Assembly (NCBI GenBank): GCA_910589055.1
Contig: CAJURN010000001.1
Coordinates: 1 to 64,000, forward strand
DNA from: an uncultured Muribaculaceae bacterium
GTDB lineage: Bacteria; Bacteroidota; Bacteroidia; Bacteroidales; Muribaculaceae
Reading direction: 5' to 3'
DNA length: 64,000 nt
In this document: piece by piece, positions 41,427 to 50,667 of the stretch
How the letters are laid out: each line of letters starts with the position of its first letter
Numbering within the stretch: the first letter of the stretch is position 1
Made by a program: the position numbers and the translations under genes
The notes under the pieces: generated by a model
Seen by the model: the letters and a program-made list of their open reading frames with translations, nothing else
The model's database searches: none
What the model was told of the DNA's origin: nothing

Positions 41427-44400
41427 TTAGAATTCGAGATTTACACCGACAAGGAATGTCTTGTTAAGAGGATAGCAGCTTGCGCCTGTGCTCTGCTCGG
41501 GGTCGAAGCCTTTGTAGAAGTTCTTGCCACGGATGGTGAAGAGGTTCTGTGCTGTACCGTAGACACGGAGCTTGGAAATCATGGCCTTCTTTGTCCACTT
41601 GGCGGGGAAGGTGTAACCGAGCACGAGGTTTTTCAGACGGCAGTAAGCACCGCTCTGCATCCAGTGGGTGGAGAAAAGGTTGTTGGGGCTGCTTGAAGAT
41701 GCGTCCTCGAGAAGGAGGGGGAATTTGGCATCAAGATTGTCGGGGCTCCATGTATCGAGCTGATACTCATACATTGTACCGCCACCAACGAGAGCACGTG
41801 AGCCGTAGCCTGTGTAGACAACGTCGCGCTTGCCGACGCCCTGGAAGAAGATTTCAAGGTCGATACCTTTCCACATACCGCCGAGGGTAAGACCGAAGTT
41901 GTAGTGGGGTGTGGGGTTACCGATAATCGTGCGGTCGTCGCCGTTGATCACGCCGTCGCCGTTGAGGTCCTTATACTTGATGAAACCGGGCTTGATGGTA
42001 GCCTTGCTGCCATAAGCGGGAAGTGCGTCGATTTCTTCCTGTGAGGTGTAGAAACCGTCGGCTACGTAGCCGTAGTAGTTGCTGTAAGCCTCGCCTTCGA
42101 TAGTGATGCGGTTGCCACTCTTGTACTCGTTGCCGTAGAGGTCGAGAATCTTGTTGCGTACGTCGGAAACGTTGGCTTTCACATAGTAGCTGAAGTCGCC
42201 GATGCGGTCGTTCCAGTTAAGAGAAACTTCCCAACCGTTGTTGCGCATCGAACCTGCGTTCTGCATGGGAGCACCCATACCTACGAACACGGGCACCTGG
42301 AATGTCTGGAGCATGTCGTCGATGTGACGTACATAGTAGTCGACAGTACCGGAGAGACGGTTGTTGAAGAGGCTGAAGTCAACACCAACGTCATACTGAT
42401 TGGATTTTTCCCAAGTGATGAGGGGGTTGGCGAGCTGAACCTGAGCGGCACCGGTGTGGAATGCGTTGTCGAAGTAGTAAGCGTAGCCTTCACCTGCGCT
42501 GACAGCAGCAAGATAGGGGAAGGCGCTGCTCACGGCCTGATTACCGAGACGACCGTAGGATGCACGGATCTTGAGGTTGTTGACAACACCGGTAAGGGGC
42601 TTGAAGAAGTTTTCTTCAGAGATACGCCAACCTGCGGAAATCGAGGGGAAGAAGCCCCAGCGACGACCCTTCATGAAGCGGGATGTACCGTCGTAACGAC
42701 CGTTGACTTCGAGAAGGTAGCGGTCCATAAGTACGTAGTTGACACGGAAGAGGTAAGACATCAGCGCCCATTCCGAACGGTAGCTTGAGTTGGTTGCTGT
42801 TGCAGCATCACCGTGAGCGATATCCTCGTAGCCGTCGTAGGGGTAGTCCTTACGGGCAGCCTCAAGGCTGTTGCTCTTGTTTTCTTCGCTCTGGTAGCCA
42901 CCCATCACCTTGAGGTAGTGGATTTTGGCGAAAGTCTTTTCGTAAGTTGCCTGGAGGTTGAACTGACGGAAGTCGGTCTGAGTGCGGCTTTCACGGGCAG
43001 AACGTGTAGCGGTAGGCCATGTACCCATGGAAACGCCGTTCTCAAAGAGTTCGTAATTATCGGCGAAAGTCTTTGTGATACCGTTGTTACGCTGCCAGCT
43101 GTAAATTCCGAGGATTGTGAGGCCGTCGATGGGAGTCACTGTCGCGGTGGCCTTTACATTATACTGGGGAGCCTGGCTCTTGGAGTAACCGCCGTCGTTG
43201 GCGATAGCAAGGGGGTTGATACCGTTGACACCATAGCCCCAAGTGCCGTCTTCATTGATACCGGAATACAGCGGACGGTAAATCATCGCATACTGAATGA
43301 GTTCGTTGCTGCCACCGATGGGGTTGACAACGTCGGACTGACGCACGCCCATATCCACGCCTAACTTTATGAAGCGATTGATCTTCATGTCGGTGTTGAC
43401 GCGCATGTTCATACGGCGGAATTCATTGTTGGGAATCATACCTTCCTGCTTATAGTAGCCTGCTGAAGCATATACACTGAGGAAGTCGCTGCCGCCGCTT
43501 ACGCCTACGGAGTAGTTCTGCACCATAGCGCTTTTCTTCATGAGGAGGTCGCGCCAGTTGGTGTCGTAACGGCCTTCTTCAGCACTGAGACCGAGGTTGA
43601 TATAATCCTCGATGGTCTGAGTGTAGATTGCCGGCTGGTCGTTATTAGCACGGGCAACGTCGATTGCACGCATAAGGTCAACAGCGCCAAGGGGTTCAGG
43701 CATTTCGGTAGGCTTGTTCCAACCCACGTAGCCGTTGAACGTAACTTTGGGCTTGCCCTGTGTACCACGCTTGGTGGTGACGAGGATAACACCGTTCGAC
43801 GCGCGCGAACCGTAAACAGAAGCTGAAGCCGCGTCCTTAAGAACGGATATTGATTCCACATTATTAAGGTCGATACGGTTCATGTCGCCTTCCACACCGT
43901 CGATAAGGATAAGAGGGCTGGAAGAAGAGTTGAGCGAACCGAGACCGCGGATCTGAAGCGAAGCCTGGTCGCCGCCGGGGGCACCTGAGCTTACAGTTGC
44001 TGTAAGACCGGGGATGATACCCTGGAGAGCCGATGAACCGTTGGAAACGCTTCGGCGGAGGATTTCGTCGGAATTGACGCTCTGAACGGCACCGGTAAGG
44101 TTGACCTTGCGCTGAACGCCGTAACCTACGACAACCACGTCGTCGAGAGTATTGACGTCGGCCTTGAGAACGATGTTGAGCTTGCGGGTGGCGTTCACCT
44201 TGACTTTCTCAGGAGTCATACCTACGTAAGAGAACGTAAGGGTTGCGGGAGCGCCGAGGCTGATAGTATAATTGCCATCAATATCGGTGGTGACACCGCC
44301 CTTGGCGTTGTCGGCCTGTACCGATACTCCAATCAGAGGTTCGCCCTCTTCATCGGTTACTTGTCCTGTCACCTTGAAGGGTGCCGCGGACGCAGCAAAG

Positions 44401-44468
44401 AGGACTCCGTGAATCATCACGGCTCCAATCAATAGCAATAGTCGGAAATTTAGTATAGATTTTCCCAT
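41427..44468 (-). CDS. susC: SusC/RagA TonB-dependent outer-membrane transporter
   Basis: 1013 aa. Signal peptide about 1-27, carboxypeptidase-regulatory-like domain about 31-110 (V-T-D-E-E-G-E-P-L-I-G-V), TonB box region and plug about 115-235 (V-V-V-G-Y-G-V-Q-R-K, L-Q-I-R-G), and a 22-strand barrel to the C-terminal F (G-V-N-L-E-F). There is no N-terminal STN domain, so it is not the type that signals through an anti-sigma factor. It imports oligosaccharides with SusD, powered by the TonB system encoded at 1-2398 or a paralogue. It is the first gene of the locus; upstream lies a 660-bp gap with no regulator on this strand. Confidence 0.96.
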   Translation of the reverse strand: MGKSILNFRLLLLIGAVMIHGVLFAASAAPFKVTGQVTDEEGEPLIGVSVQADNAKGGVTTDIDGNYTISLGAPATLTFSYVGMTPEKVKVNATRKLNIVLKADVNTLDDVVVVGYGVQRKVNLTGAVQSVNSDEILRRSVSNGSSALQGIIPGLTATVSSGAPGGDQASLQIRGLGSLNSSSSPLILIDGVEGDMNRIDLNNVESISVLKDAASASVYGSRASNGVILVTTKRGTQGKPKVTFNGYVGWNKPTEMPEPLGAVDLMRAIDVARANNDQPAIYTQTIEDYINLGLSAEEGRYDTNWRDLLMKKSAMVQNYSVGVSGGSDFLSVYASAGYYKQEGMIPNNEFRRMNMRVNTDMKINRFIKLGVDMGVRQSDVVNPIGGSNELIQYAMIYRPLYSGINEDGTWGYGVNGINPLAIANDGGYSKSQAPQYNVKATATVTPIDGLTILGIYSWQRNNGITKTFADNYELFENGVSMGTWPTATRSARESRTQTDFRQFNLQATYEKTFAKIHYLKVMGGYQSEENKSNSLEAARKDYPYDGYEDIAHGDAATATNSSYRSEWALMSYLFRVNYVLMDRYLLEVNGRYDGTSRFMKGRRWGFFPSISAGWRISEENFFKPLTGVVNNLKIRASYGRLGNQAVSSAFPYLAAVSAGEGYAYYFDNAFHTGAAQVQLANPLITWEKSNQYDVGVDFSLFNNRLSGTVDYYVRHIDDMLQTFQVPVFVGMGAPMQNAGSMRNNGWEVSLNWNDRIGDFSYYVKANVSDVRNKILDLYGNEYKSGNRITIEGEAYSNYYGYVADGFYTSQEEIDALPAYGSKATIKPGFIKYKDLNGDGVINGDDRTIIGNPTPHYNFGLTLGGMWKGIDLEIFFQGVGKRDVVYTGYGSRALVGGGTMYEYQLDTWSPDNLDAKFPLLLEDASSSSPNNLFSTHWMQSGAYCRLKNLVLGYTFPAKWTKKAMISKLRVYGTAQNLFTIRGKNFYKGFDPEQSTGASCYPLNKTFLVGVNLEF

Positions 44469-45011
44469 TATTACATGTGTTAATAAAAAAAATGATTAGG
44501 TTTGTTTTGTTGTGATTATAGCTGGTTTATAGTGGATACTATATGCGTCGGAATGGATGTACCGTTTCTGTCAATCCACCGCATGCGGGGAACTTTCAGA
44601 TGGGAATCGGTCTGTGCATCATATCTGTATTCGTTAACGGTTGTATAGATTCAAGGGTGTATCTGTGCTTAATTCAACCTAAGCCCAAATCAATCAAAAG
44701 GTTAGCTACACCATTGAAACTCGAATGGACATACGGGTCAGTTTTGATGTTGCTAAATTAGGCTTTTTTCTTAAAACCACCACGCGATTTACATTATTTA
44801 ACAACAAATTTTGAAAATATTTTAGTTTATCGGAAAGCAGACAAGCATTTCTCGCGCCCTGCATCATACCATTTCCCGGCAACATTTTCAAGCCACATCT
44901 GACAGCCCAACGTACATCATACACATATATTATATATAAATAATTATGAGAGAGAAACTTCAATTATGGCGTCAGGAGTGCGATTCCGCTCAGTTTCAGG
45001 ATATAAAAAGA
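44469..45011. other. Intergenic region upstream of SusC
   Basis: About 540 bp with no convincing gene on either strand; the short open frames at 44543-44761 and 44706-44963 lack signals or family features. It must hold the SusC promoter and leader, but no clear TAnnTTTG box was found on the minus strand. AT-rich stretches lie at 44795-44830 and 44915-44945. Confidence 0.6.
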
Positions 45012-45057
45012 GAAAAGACACCATCGGAGCGCTTCAATGTCCCGATGGTGTCTTTTC
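45012..45057 (-). terminator. Intrinsic terminator after the GH20 gene
   Basis: Perfect 16-bp stem (45012-45027 with 45042-45057, core GACACCATCGG), 14-nt loop, followed on the minus strand by a T-rich run (CTCTTTTTATAT). The 73 bp between it and the GH20 stop are AT-rich. Confidence 0.9.
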
Positions 45058-45130
45058 AACACTAATTTACAGTAACAAACTGCAATATAATTTATTAAAA
45101 TATTTTATTAAATATTCCAATATTTGTAAA

Positions 45131-47458
45131 TTATTTTACATCAATTTCATCAATAAAGAAGAACGACTGACGCCCGGCACCGGCATGCCAGGAGGGCATG
45201 GATGTCTCGGTGTCGACATGCAGACGGACGTAACGAGCCTTCACCGGGTCAAAAGCAAATGTCATCGGATGGATGGAGCTGTCGTTTCCGGATGCGGCCT
45301 CAAATTCCTCGGAATACACCTCGACAAACTCCTTGCCGTCGTCGGAAACCGACACCACAACCTTGCGCGGCGGGAAAATCCAGCTGTCAGTAGTAACGAG
45401 GTTGTGGAAGCCGAGGCTTTCTACGGTCTGCACGTTTTCAAGGTCGATAGTGAAATCAAGCGAGGGGTAAGGGAAGCCGAGCCACAACCCGTCGGTGAAT
45501 CCGTTGGAACCGAGACGACCGTCGACAAGCATCCCGGGGCCGTCGAACGTATAGCGCGGATGCGGCTGCACCGAAAGCTCGATGGGCTTGAATGTAGCTT
45601 TGCTGAAAGAAATCCCGCCATTGTAGATGCGTCCGGGACGTCCGTCGCGCACTGCGGCGGCTTTCAGAGTCACGGGTGTCGAAATCCGTAATGTATCGGT
45701 ATAACGCGGAGAGTTTTCATCAGGCTCGGTGCCGTCGAGAGTGTAATGCACCGGAGCATCATCGTCGGTGGAAAGCACAACCTTGACCGTACGGGCCGCC
45801 GGGTCGGCAAGAACCTTTCCGCGAACATCGAAAACATGGTCGGAGTAGCGGTAGCCTCCCTGACGGTATAGCGCAAGCAGATGAGGAAGACGACCCACGA
45901 ACTCGCGGTAATCTTTCTTCTCCGGGCGGCACCACTGCACCTCACTCAAAGCGGCCATGCGCGGAAGCTCCATATATTGTGCCGTGGGGAAATCCTTGAT
46001 ATACTCGGTCCAGAGATTGGCCTGCGGGCCGAGGATGCGAGACTGCTCTTCGGCAGAGAGTCCATCGGGCACGGGTTCGTAGCCATAGACCATGTCAACG
46101 GGGATGTAACCGCCAATGGCGATGGGTTCGTTTTCAATGTCGGTGCTCTGGTAGAAGTTGAAATACATGTAGATGCCAGGTGTCATGATTACCTGATGGC
46201 CGCGGCGGGCACCGGCTACTCCACCCTGCTCTCCACGCCACGACATAATCACGGCATCTTCGGCAAAGTCGGCATCAAGCACTTCGTCCCACCCGATGAC
46301 CCTACGGCCATGCTCACGCAGATAGTCCACCACATTTTTCATAACGTAGTTCTGGAGCTTTTCCTCCCGTGTTCCCGAGGCGTCGGTGTTTAGTCCGTGA
46401 CGGCGTGCGAAATCCTGGCAACGCTGGCAATTTTTCCAATCCTCCTTCTGCACCTCGTCGCCACCGATGTGGATGAGCTTTGACGGGAATACCTCCATCA
46501 CCTCGTCGAACACGTCGCGCAAGAAGGGATAGATTGAATCGTTTCCGGCACAGAGCACTCCCACCGGGCCATCCCAACGGCATTTCACTTCATATGGACC
46601 GCCGGTACAGCCGAGTTCAGGATAAGCCGCCAGAGCCGACATGATATGACCCGGCAGGTCGATTTCCGGAATGATATTGATGCGGCGCTCGGCAGCGTAG
46701 CGGACGAGATCCTTGAGCTGCTCGCGGGTATAGAAACCCTCGACAGGTATGCTGTCAAACTCCGAGGCCGAATGTCCAACGATAGTACGTGGACGGCGCG
46801 AGCCTATTTCGGTCAGGCCCGGGCGCTTCTTCACCTCCATGCGCCATCCGTGATCGTCGGTAAGATGCAGGTGGAGATTATTGATATTATGCATTGCAAG
46901 AAGGTCGATGAACTTCTTCACCGAATCCGCCGGGAAGAAATGACGCGACACGTCAAGCAAAGCGCCTCGGTAGGCGAAACGCGGACCGTCGGCCACATAT
47001 GCAGCCGGCACTTCCACGCGCGAGGCCTCTCCGGCCGACACGGCTTTGCGCAAGGTCTGGATCCCGTAGAACACGCCGGAAGCATCAGCGCCGGAAATCA
47101 CGATTGAATCCGTTCCGGAGGTAAGCACATACGACTCGGGGCTACCCTGGGAGGTGTTACGCAACCGTATGAAATTATCCCCCGGAGTAATATTGCTCAC
47201 CTCGAGGTCTATTCCGGTCTGTCCGGCGATATACTCTGAAAGCAATCTCGCCTGCGAAGCAAGCACGGTATCCCCTTCGGGATAAGCAATAACTGTTGAG
47301 GATGAAATAACAAAAGGTGCCGTATCAGCAGCCACCGCAATCGAATCGGGGAGCGGTATCACTTGCGAGAAATCAGCACGGGAGGTCTTTCCCTGCGAGC
47401 ACGACACAAACATCGCCACACCGCAGGCCACGACGGGGAGAAAAGATCTGTAATTCAT
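45131..47458 (-). CDS. GH20 beta-N-acetylhexosaminidase lipoprotein
   Basis: 775 aa. Lipoprotein signal (F-V-S-C-S, Cys20). GH20b N-terminal domain about 30-155, catalytic barrel about 160-510 with H-L-T-D-D-H-G-W and the catalytic pair D334-E335 in H-I-G-G-D-E-V. A chitobiase-type/Fn3-like region lies at about 545-620 (V-H-Y-T-L-D-G-T-E-P) and an F5/8 type C-like carbohydrate-binding domain at about 640-775. It removes terminal beta-GlcNAc or GalNAc by substrate-assisted catalysis, probably at the surface or in the periplasm. It is separate from the 13-gene locus, with its own promoter and terminator. A GlcNAc-releasing enzyme fits functionally with the AGE cassette at 11-16 kb. Confidence 0.95.
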   Translation of the reverse strand: MNYRSFLPVVACGVAMFVSCSQGKTSRADFSQVIPLPDSIAVAADTAPFVISSSTVIAYPEGDTVLASQARLLSEYIAGQTGIDLEVSNITPGDNFIRLRNTSQGSPESYVLTSGTDSIVISGADASGVFYGIQTLRKAVSAGEASRVEVPAAYVADGPRFAYRGALLDVSRHFFPADSVKKFIDLLAMHNINNLHLHLTDDHGWRMEVKKRPGLTEIGSRRPRTIVGHSASEFDSIPVEGFYTREQLKDLVRYAAERRINIIPEIDLPGHIMSALAAYPELGCTGGPYEVKCRWDGPVGVLCAGNDSIYPFLRDVFDEVMEVFPSKLIHIGGDEVQKEDWKNCQRCQDFARRHGLNTDASGTREEKLQNYVMKNVVDYLREHGRRVIGWDEVLDADFAEDAVIMSWRGEQGGVAGARRGHQVIMTPGIYMYFNFYQSTDIENEPIAIGGYIPVDMVYGYEPVPDGLSAEEQSRILGPQANLWTEYIKDFPTAQYMELPRMAALSEVQWCRPEKKDYREFVGRLPHLLALYRQGGYRYSDHVFDVRGKVLADPAARTVKVVLSTDDDAPVHYTLDGTEPDENSPRYTDTLRISTPVTLKAAAVRDGRPGRIYNGGISFSKATFKPIELSVQPHPRYTFDGPGMLVDGRLGSNGFTDGLWLGFPYPSLDFTIDLENVQTVESLGFHNLVTTDSWIFPPRKVVVSVSDDGKEFVEVYSEEFEAASGNDSSIHPMTFAFDPVKARYVRLHVDTETSMPSWHAGAGRQSFFFIDEIDVK

Positions 47459-47546
47459 ATATTTGCATTATGTTGGGTTGATATAGATTAGCGTAAGGAG
47501 CAATTGTGCGACCGTAAATCGGTCCGACGTAAACATTTTTCAACGG

Positions 47547-47577
47547 CAAAGATACGGATAAGCGAGGGCAATGCAAA
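47547..47577 (-). promoter_or_regulatory. Repeat-borne promoter of the GH20 gene
   Basis: On the minus strand: TTTG (47577-47574), 19 nt, TATCTTTG (47554-47547), an exact match to the Bacteroidetes consensus, about 90 nt upstream of the GH20 start. Both boxes lie at the ends of the 27-bp repeat. A second copy 63 bp upstream has TTTG, 19 nt, TATCGTTG. Confidence 0.7.
47551..47577. repeat. 27-bp direct repeat, copy 1
   Basis: GATACGGATAAGCGAGGGC(A/T)ATGCAAA, differing by one base from copy 2 at 47614-47640. It continues into an imperfect hairpin at 47567-47595 (GGCAATGC/GCATTGCC with AAAAT/ATTTT inside). Confidence 0.9.
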
Positions 47578-47613
47578 ATTTATTTTAGCATTGCCGAGCG
47601 TTGCGAAGTCAAC

Positions 47614-47640
47614 GATACGGATAAGCGAGGGCTATGCAAA
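47614..47640. repeat. 27-bp direct repeat, copy 2
   Basis: Second copy, one mismatch to copy 1, period 63 bp. The -7 box on the minus strand is weakened here (TATCGTTG). It lies 100 bp before the xylB start. Confidence 0.9.
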
Positions 47641-47739
47641 TTAATAATCGTTTTGATTTTTTCGTCAATCGCATTAAGTAATTCACCGGTCAAAAACGTA
47701 TTTACAATAGAAAAGAGTAATTGCATTAATACAACCAAC

Positions 47740-49221
47740 ATGTACCTCTTAGGATACGACATAGGAAGCTCGTCGGTGAAAGCGGCCATAGTGGACGCCT
47801 CCACAGGTAATTGCGTGGCATCAGCCTTCTTCCCCGACTCGGAAGCTCCAATCAAAGCCCTGCACCCCGGCTGGGCGGAACAGAACCCCGACGATTGGTG
47901 GTGCTACCTGCGCAACGCCACAGCCAAAGCATTATCAAAAGCAAACATAGCCTCGTCGGAAATCAAGGCCATAGGAATATCTTACCAGATGCACGGACTT
48001 GTGGCCGTGGACAAAGACCTGCGTCCGCTGCGTGACGCGATAATATGGTGCGACTCCCGCGGTGTCCCCTACGGCAAAAAGGCTTTTGAAGAATTAGGAG
48101 AGGAACAATGCCTCGGCCATCTTCTCAACTCCCCTGGAAATTTTACAGCCGCCAAGCTGGCTTGGATGAAGGAAAATGAGCCTGCGCTGTTCAGCCGTAT
48201 ATATAAGGTAATGCTACCGGGCGATTACATCGCCATGCTCCTGACGGGCGAGATTCTCACAACGCCCGAAGGTCTGTCGGAATACATGCTCTGGGACTTC
48301 CGCAAAGAAGGTCCGGCCCAATTTCTTCTCGACTACTTCGGTTTTCCGGCAGAAATTCTGCCCGACATCGTGCCAACATTCTCAAATCAAGGAACACTCA
48401 CTGCCAAAGCTGCCGCCGAATTAGGTCTGACAGCCGGAACACCCGTGACATACCGAGCAGGCGACCAACCCAATAATGCACTCTCGCTAAACGTATTCAA
48501 TCCCGGCGAGGTGGCTTCTACCGCCGGGACGTCAGGTGTCGTCTACGGAATCAACGGCACGGTAGATTACGACCAGCTTTCGCGCGTAAATAACTTCGCC
48601 CACGTCAACCACACAGCATCGGCTCCACGCATTGGAGTCATGACATGTATCAGCGGCACGGGCATACTCAACTCCTGGTGCCGCCGCAACATCGCTCCCA
48701 CTGGAGCATCCTACGACGACATGAACCGCCTTGCAGCCGAGATTGCCCCCGGCAGCGAGGGAGTGTCGGTGCTGCCTTTCGGCAACGGAGCCGAGCGAGT
48801 GCTTCGCAACGCCGATCCCGGTTGCAGCATACTCGGTCTGAACTTCAATCTGCACGACCGACGTCACATCCTGCGTGCAGCTCAGGAGGGCATAGTGTTC
48901 TCCTTCATGTACGGAATGGAAATCATGGAAGGCATAGGCATGCAAATCAAACGCATACATGCCGGAAAGGCCAACATGTTCCTGAGTCCGATTTTCCGCG
49001 ACACCCTCGCAACCGTCTCGGGCGCCACCATCGAACTATACGACACTGACGGAGCGGCCGGAGCAGCCAAAGGAGCCGGTATCGGAGCCGGAATCTACCG
49101 CGACAACAACGAAGCCTTCGCATCGCTCGTCAAACTCGATGAAATCCATCCCGCAGCCGACCGCACTCCCGTGCTCGAAGCATACTCTCTTTGGAAACAA
49201 CGTCTTGAAAAAATCATATAA
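47740..49221 (+). CDS. xylB: Xylulokinase (FGGY family)
   Basis: 493 aa. The start at 47740 is chosen because the FGGY N-terminal phosphate motif G-Y-D-I-G-S-S-S-V-K begins at residue 5; the frame extends upstream to 47653 without family similarity. Other features: H-P-G-W-A-E-Q-N-P-D-D-W-W, A-I-G-I-S-Y-Q-M-H-G-L-V, I-I-W-C-D-S-R, and A-G-D-Q-P-N-N-A with the catalytic Asp. It phosphorylates D-xylulose to xylulose 5-phosphate for the pentose phosphate pathway. It is followed after 11 bp by xylA; the kinase-first order is common in Bacteroides. FGGY specificity is supported mainly by xylA adjacency. Confidence 0.93.
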   Translation: MYLLGYDIGSSSVKAAIVDASTGNCVASAFFPDSEAPIKALHPGWAEQNPDDWWCYLRNATAKALSKANIASSEIKAIGISYQMHGLVAVDKDLRPLRDAIIWCDSRGVPYGKKAFEELGEEQCLGHLLNSPGNFTAAKLAWMKENEPALFSRIYKVMLPGDYIAMLLTGEILTTPEGLSEYMLWDFRKEGPAQFLLDYFGFPAEILPDIVPTFSNQGTLTAKAAAELGLTAGTPVTYRAGDQPNNALSLNVFNPGEVASTAGTSGVVYGINGTVDYDQLSRVNNFAHVNHTASAPRIGVMTCISGTGILNSWCRRNIAPTGASYDDMNRLAAEIAPGSEGVSVLPFGNGAERVLRNADPGCSILGLNFNLHDRRHILRAAQEGIVFSFMYGMEIMEGIGMQIKRIHAGKANMFLSPIFRDTLATVSGATIELYDTDGAAGAAKGAGIGAGIYRDNNEAFASLVKLDEIHPAADRTPVLEAYSLWKQRLEKII

Positions 49222-49232
49222 AACCCATATCC

Positions 49233-50549
49233 ATGAACAGAAAAGAATACTTCCCCACGGTGGGAAAAATCAAATTTGAAGGCATTGAAAGCTATAACCC
49301 CATGGCTTTCCGCTACTACGACGCCGAACGCATCGTTCTCGGCAAACCCATGAAGGAATGGCTTCGCTTCGCCATGGCCTGGTGGCACACCCTCACAGCC
49401 GAAGGAGGCGACCAGTTTGGCGGCGGCACAAAGAAGTTCCCCTGGAACGACGCTCCCGATGCAATGACAGCAGCCCGTCAGCGCGCAGATGCCGGTTTTG
49501 AAATCATGAGCAAACTTGGCATCGAATATTTCTGCTTCCATGATGTTGACCTCATCGGCGATCCTTCCGACATCAACGAATATCAGAGCCGCATGACCGA
49601 GATATGTGCATATCTCAAGCAGCTCATGGACGAAACCGGAATCAAGAATCTCTGGGGCACAGCCAACGTGTTCTCCAACGGACGATACATGAACGGCGCC
49701 GCCACAAATCCCGATTTTGACGTTGTGGCACGCGCTGCCGTACAAATCAAGGCCGCAATTGACGCCACAATTGCCCTCGGCGGCGAGAACTACGTATTTT
49801 GGGGTGGCCGTGAGGGCTACATGAGCCTGCTCAATACCGACCAGAAACGTGAGAAAGAGCATCTTGCAACCATGCTCCGCATGGCACGCGACTATGCTCG
49901 TGCCAAAGGCTTCACAGGCACCTTCCTCATCGAGCCTAAGCCCATGGAACCCTCCAAGCACCAGTACGACGTCGACACCGAAACCGTAATCGGTTTCCTC
50001 AAAGCCCACGGCCTTGACAAGGATTTCAAGGTAAATATCGAGGTAAACCACGCCACACTTGCCGGACACACATTCGAGCACGAACTCGCCGTGGCCGTGG
50101 ACAACGGTATGCTCGGTAGCATCGACGCCAACCGTGGTGACTATCAGAACGGCTGGGATACCGACCAGTTCCCCATCGACAACTACGAGCTTACACAGGC
50201 CATGATGCAGATCATCCGCAACGGAGGCCTCGGCACAGGCGGCACCAACTTCGACGCCAAGACACGACGCAACTCCACCGATCCCGAGGACATCTTCATC
50301 GCCCACATCGCAGGCATGGATGCAATGGCCCGCGCACTGCTTAGCGCCGCCGACGTGCTTGAGAAATCTCCCTACAAGAAAATGCTCGCCGACCGCTACG
50401 CATCTTTCGATGCAGGAAAGGGCAAGGAATTTGAAGAAGGAAAACTCTCTCTTGAAAACCTCGTTGACTACGCCAAAGCCAATGGCGAACCCGCCGTCAC
50501 TTCTGGCAAGCAGGAGCTTTACGAGGCTATCGTGAACATGTATGCCTAA
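49233..50549 (+). CDS. xylA: Xylose isomerase
   Basis: 438 aa, a class II (long) enzyme with the family's usual length. Catalytic and metal-binding motifs are all present: F-C-F-H-D-V-D, V-F-W-G-G-R-E-G-Y, L-I-E-P-K-P-M-E-P (metal Glu), N-H-A-T-L-A-G-H-T-F-E-H, and D-A-N-R-G-D-Y-Q-N-G-W-D-T-D-Q-F. It interconverts D-xylose and D-xylulose in the cytosol with Mg or Mn. It forms an operon with xylB and ends at a terminator. There is no xylose transporter or xylanase beside it; the GH51 arabinofuranosidase at 62430 and the porter at 13547 are the nearest possible partners. Confidence 0.97.
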   Translation: MNRKEYFPTVGKIKFEGIESYNPMAFRYYDAERIVLGKPMKEWLRFAMAWWHTLTAEGGDQFGGGTKKFPWNDAPDAMTAARQRADAGFEIMSKLGIEYFCFHDVDLIGDPSDINEYQSRMTEICAYLKQLMDETGIKNLWGTANVFSNGRYMNGAATNPDFDVVARAAVQIKAAIDATIALGGENYVFWGGREGYMSLLNTDQKREKEHLATMLRMARDYARAKGFTGTFLIEPKPMEPSKHQYDVDTETVIGFLKAHGLDKDFKVNIEVNHATLAGHTFEHELAVAVDNGMLGSIDANRGDYQNGWDTDQFPIDNYELTQAMMQIIRNGGLGTGGTNFDAKTRRNSTDPEDIFIAHIAGMDAMARALLSAADVLEKSPYKKMLADRYASFDAGKGKEFEEGKLSLENLVDYAKANGEPAVTSGKQELYEAIVNMYA

Positions 50550-50570
50550 AAGGTAAATCAGAACGGTATG

Positions 50571-50609
50571 AAAAGCGGCGCCTTGCGGGGTGCCGCTTTT
50601 AGTTTTTTT
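50571..50609 (+). terminator. Intrinsic terminator after xylA
   Basis: 9-bp stem AAAAGCGGC/GCCGCTTTT (50571-50579 with 50592-50600), then AGTTTTTTT. It lies 21 bp after the stop codon. Confidence 0.87.
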
Positions 50610-50655
50610 AGTGTATGTTTGGGTTTGAATGGTAGTTCGGTCGGCAATTGTATAG

Positions 50656-50663
50656 TACCTTTG
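50656..50663 (+). promoter_or_regulatory. -7 box directly before the TPR gene start
   Basis: TACCTTTG matches TAnnTTTG and ends four bases before the ATG at 50668, so transcription would start at or just before the start codon. The -33 region is degenerate (no TTTG at 19-21 nt; one at 50624 is too far). Confidence 0.55.
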
Positions 50664-50667
50664 CAGC

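Noticed and set aside
44543..44963. Short open frames upstream of SusC
   Set aside because: They lack a promoter, signal peptide and recognisable composition, and lie on both strands of an AT-rich leader region.
44966..45691. Open frame of 241 codons on the plus strand
   Set aside because: It runs through the GH20 terminator and the antisense of the GH20 C-terminus; no family signal.
47641..47739. Consensus promoter for xylB
   Set aside because: A TTTG is present at 47652 but the only candidate -7 sequence (TAAGTAAT) is a poor match, so it is not listed as a feature.
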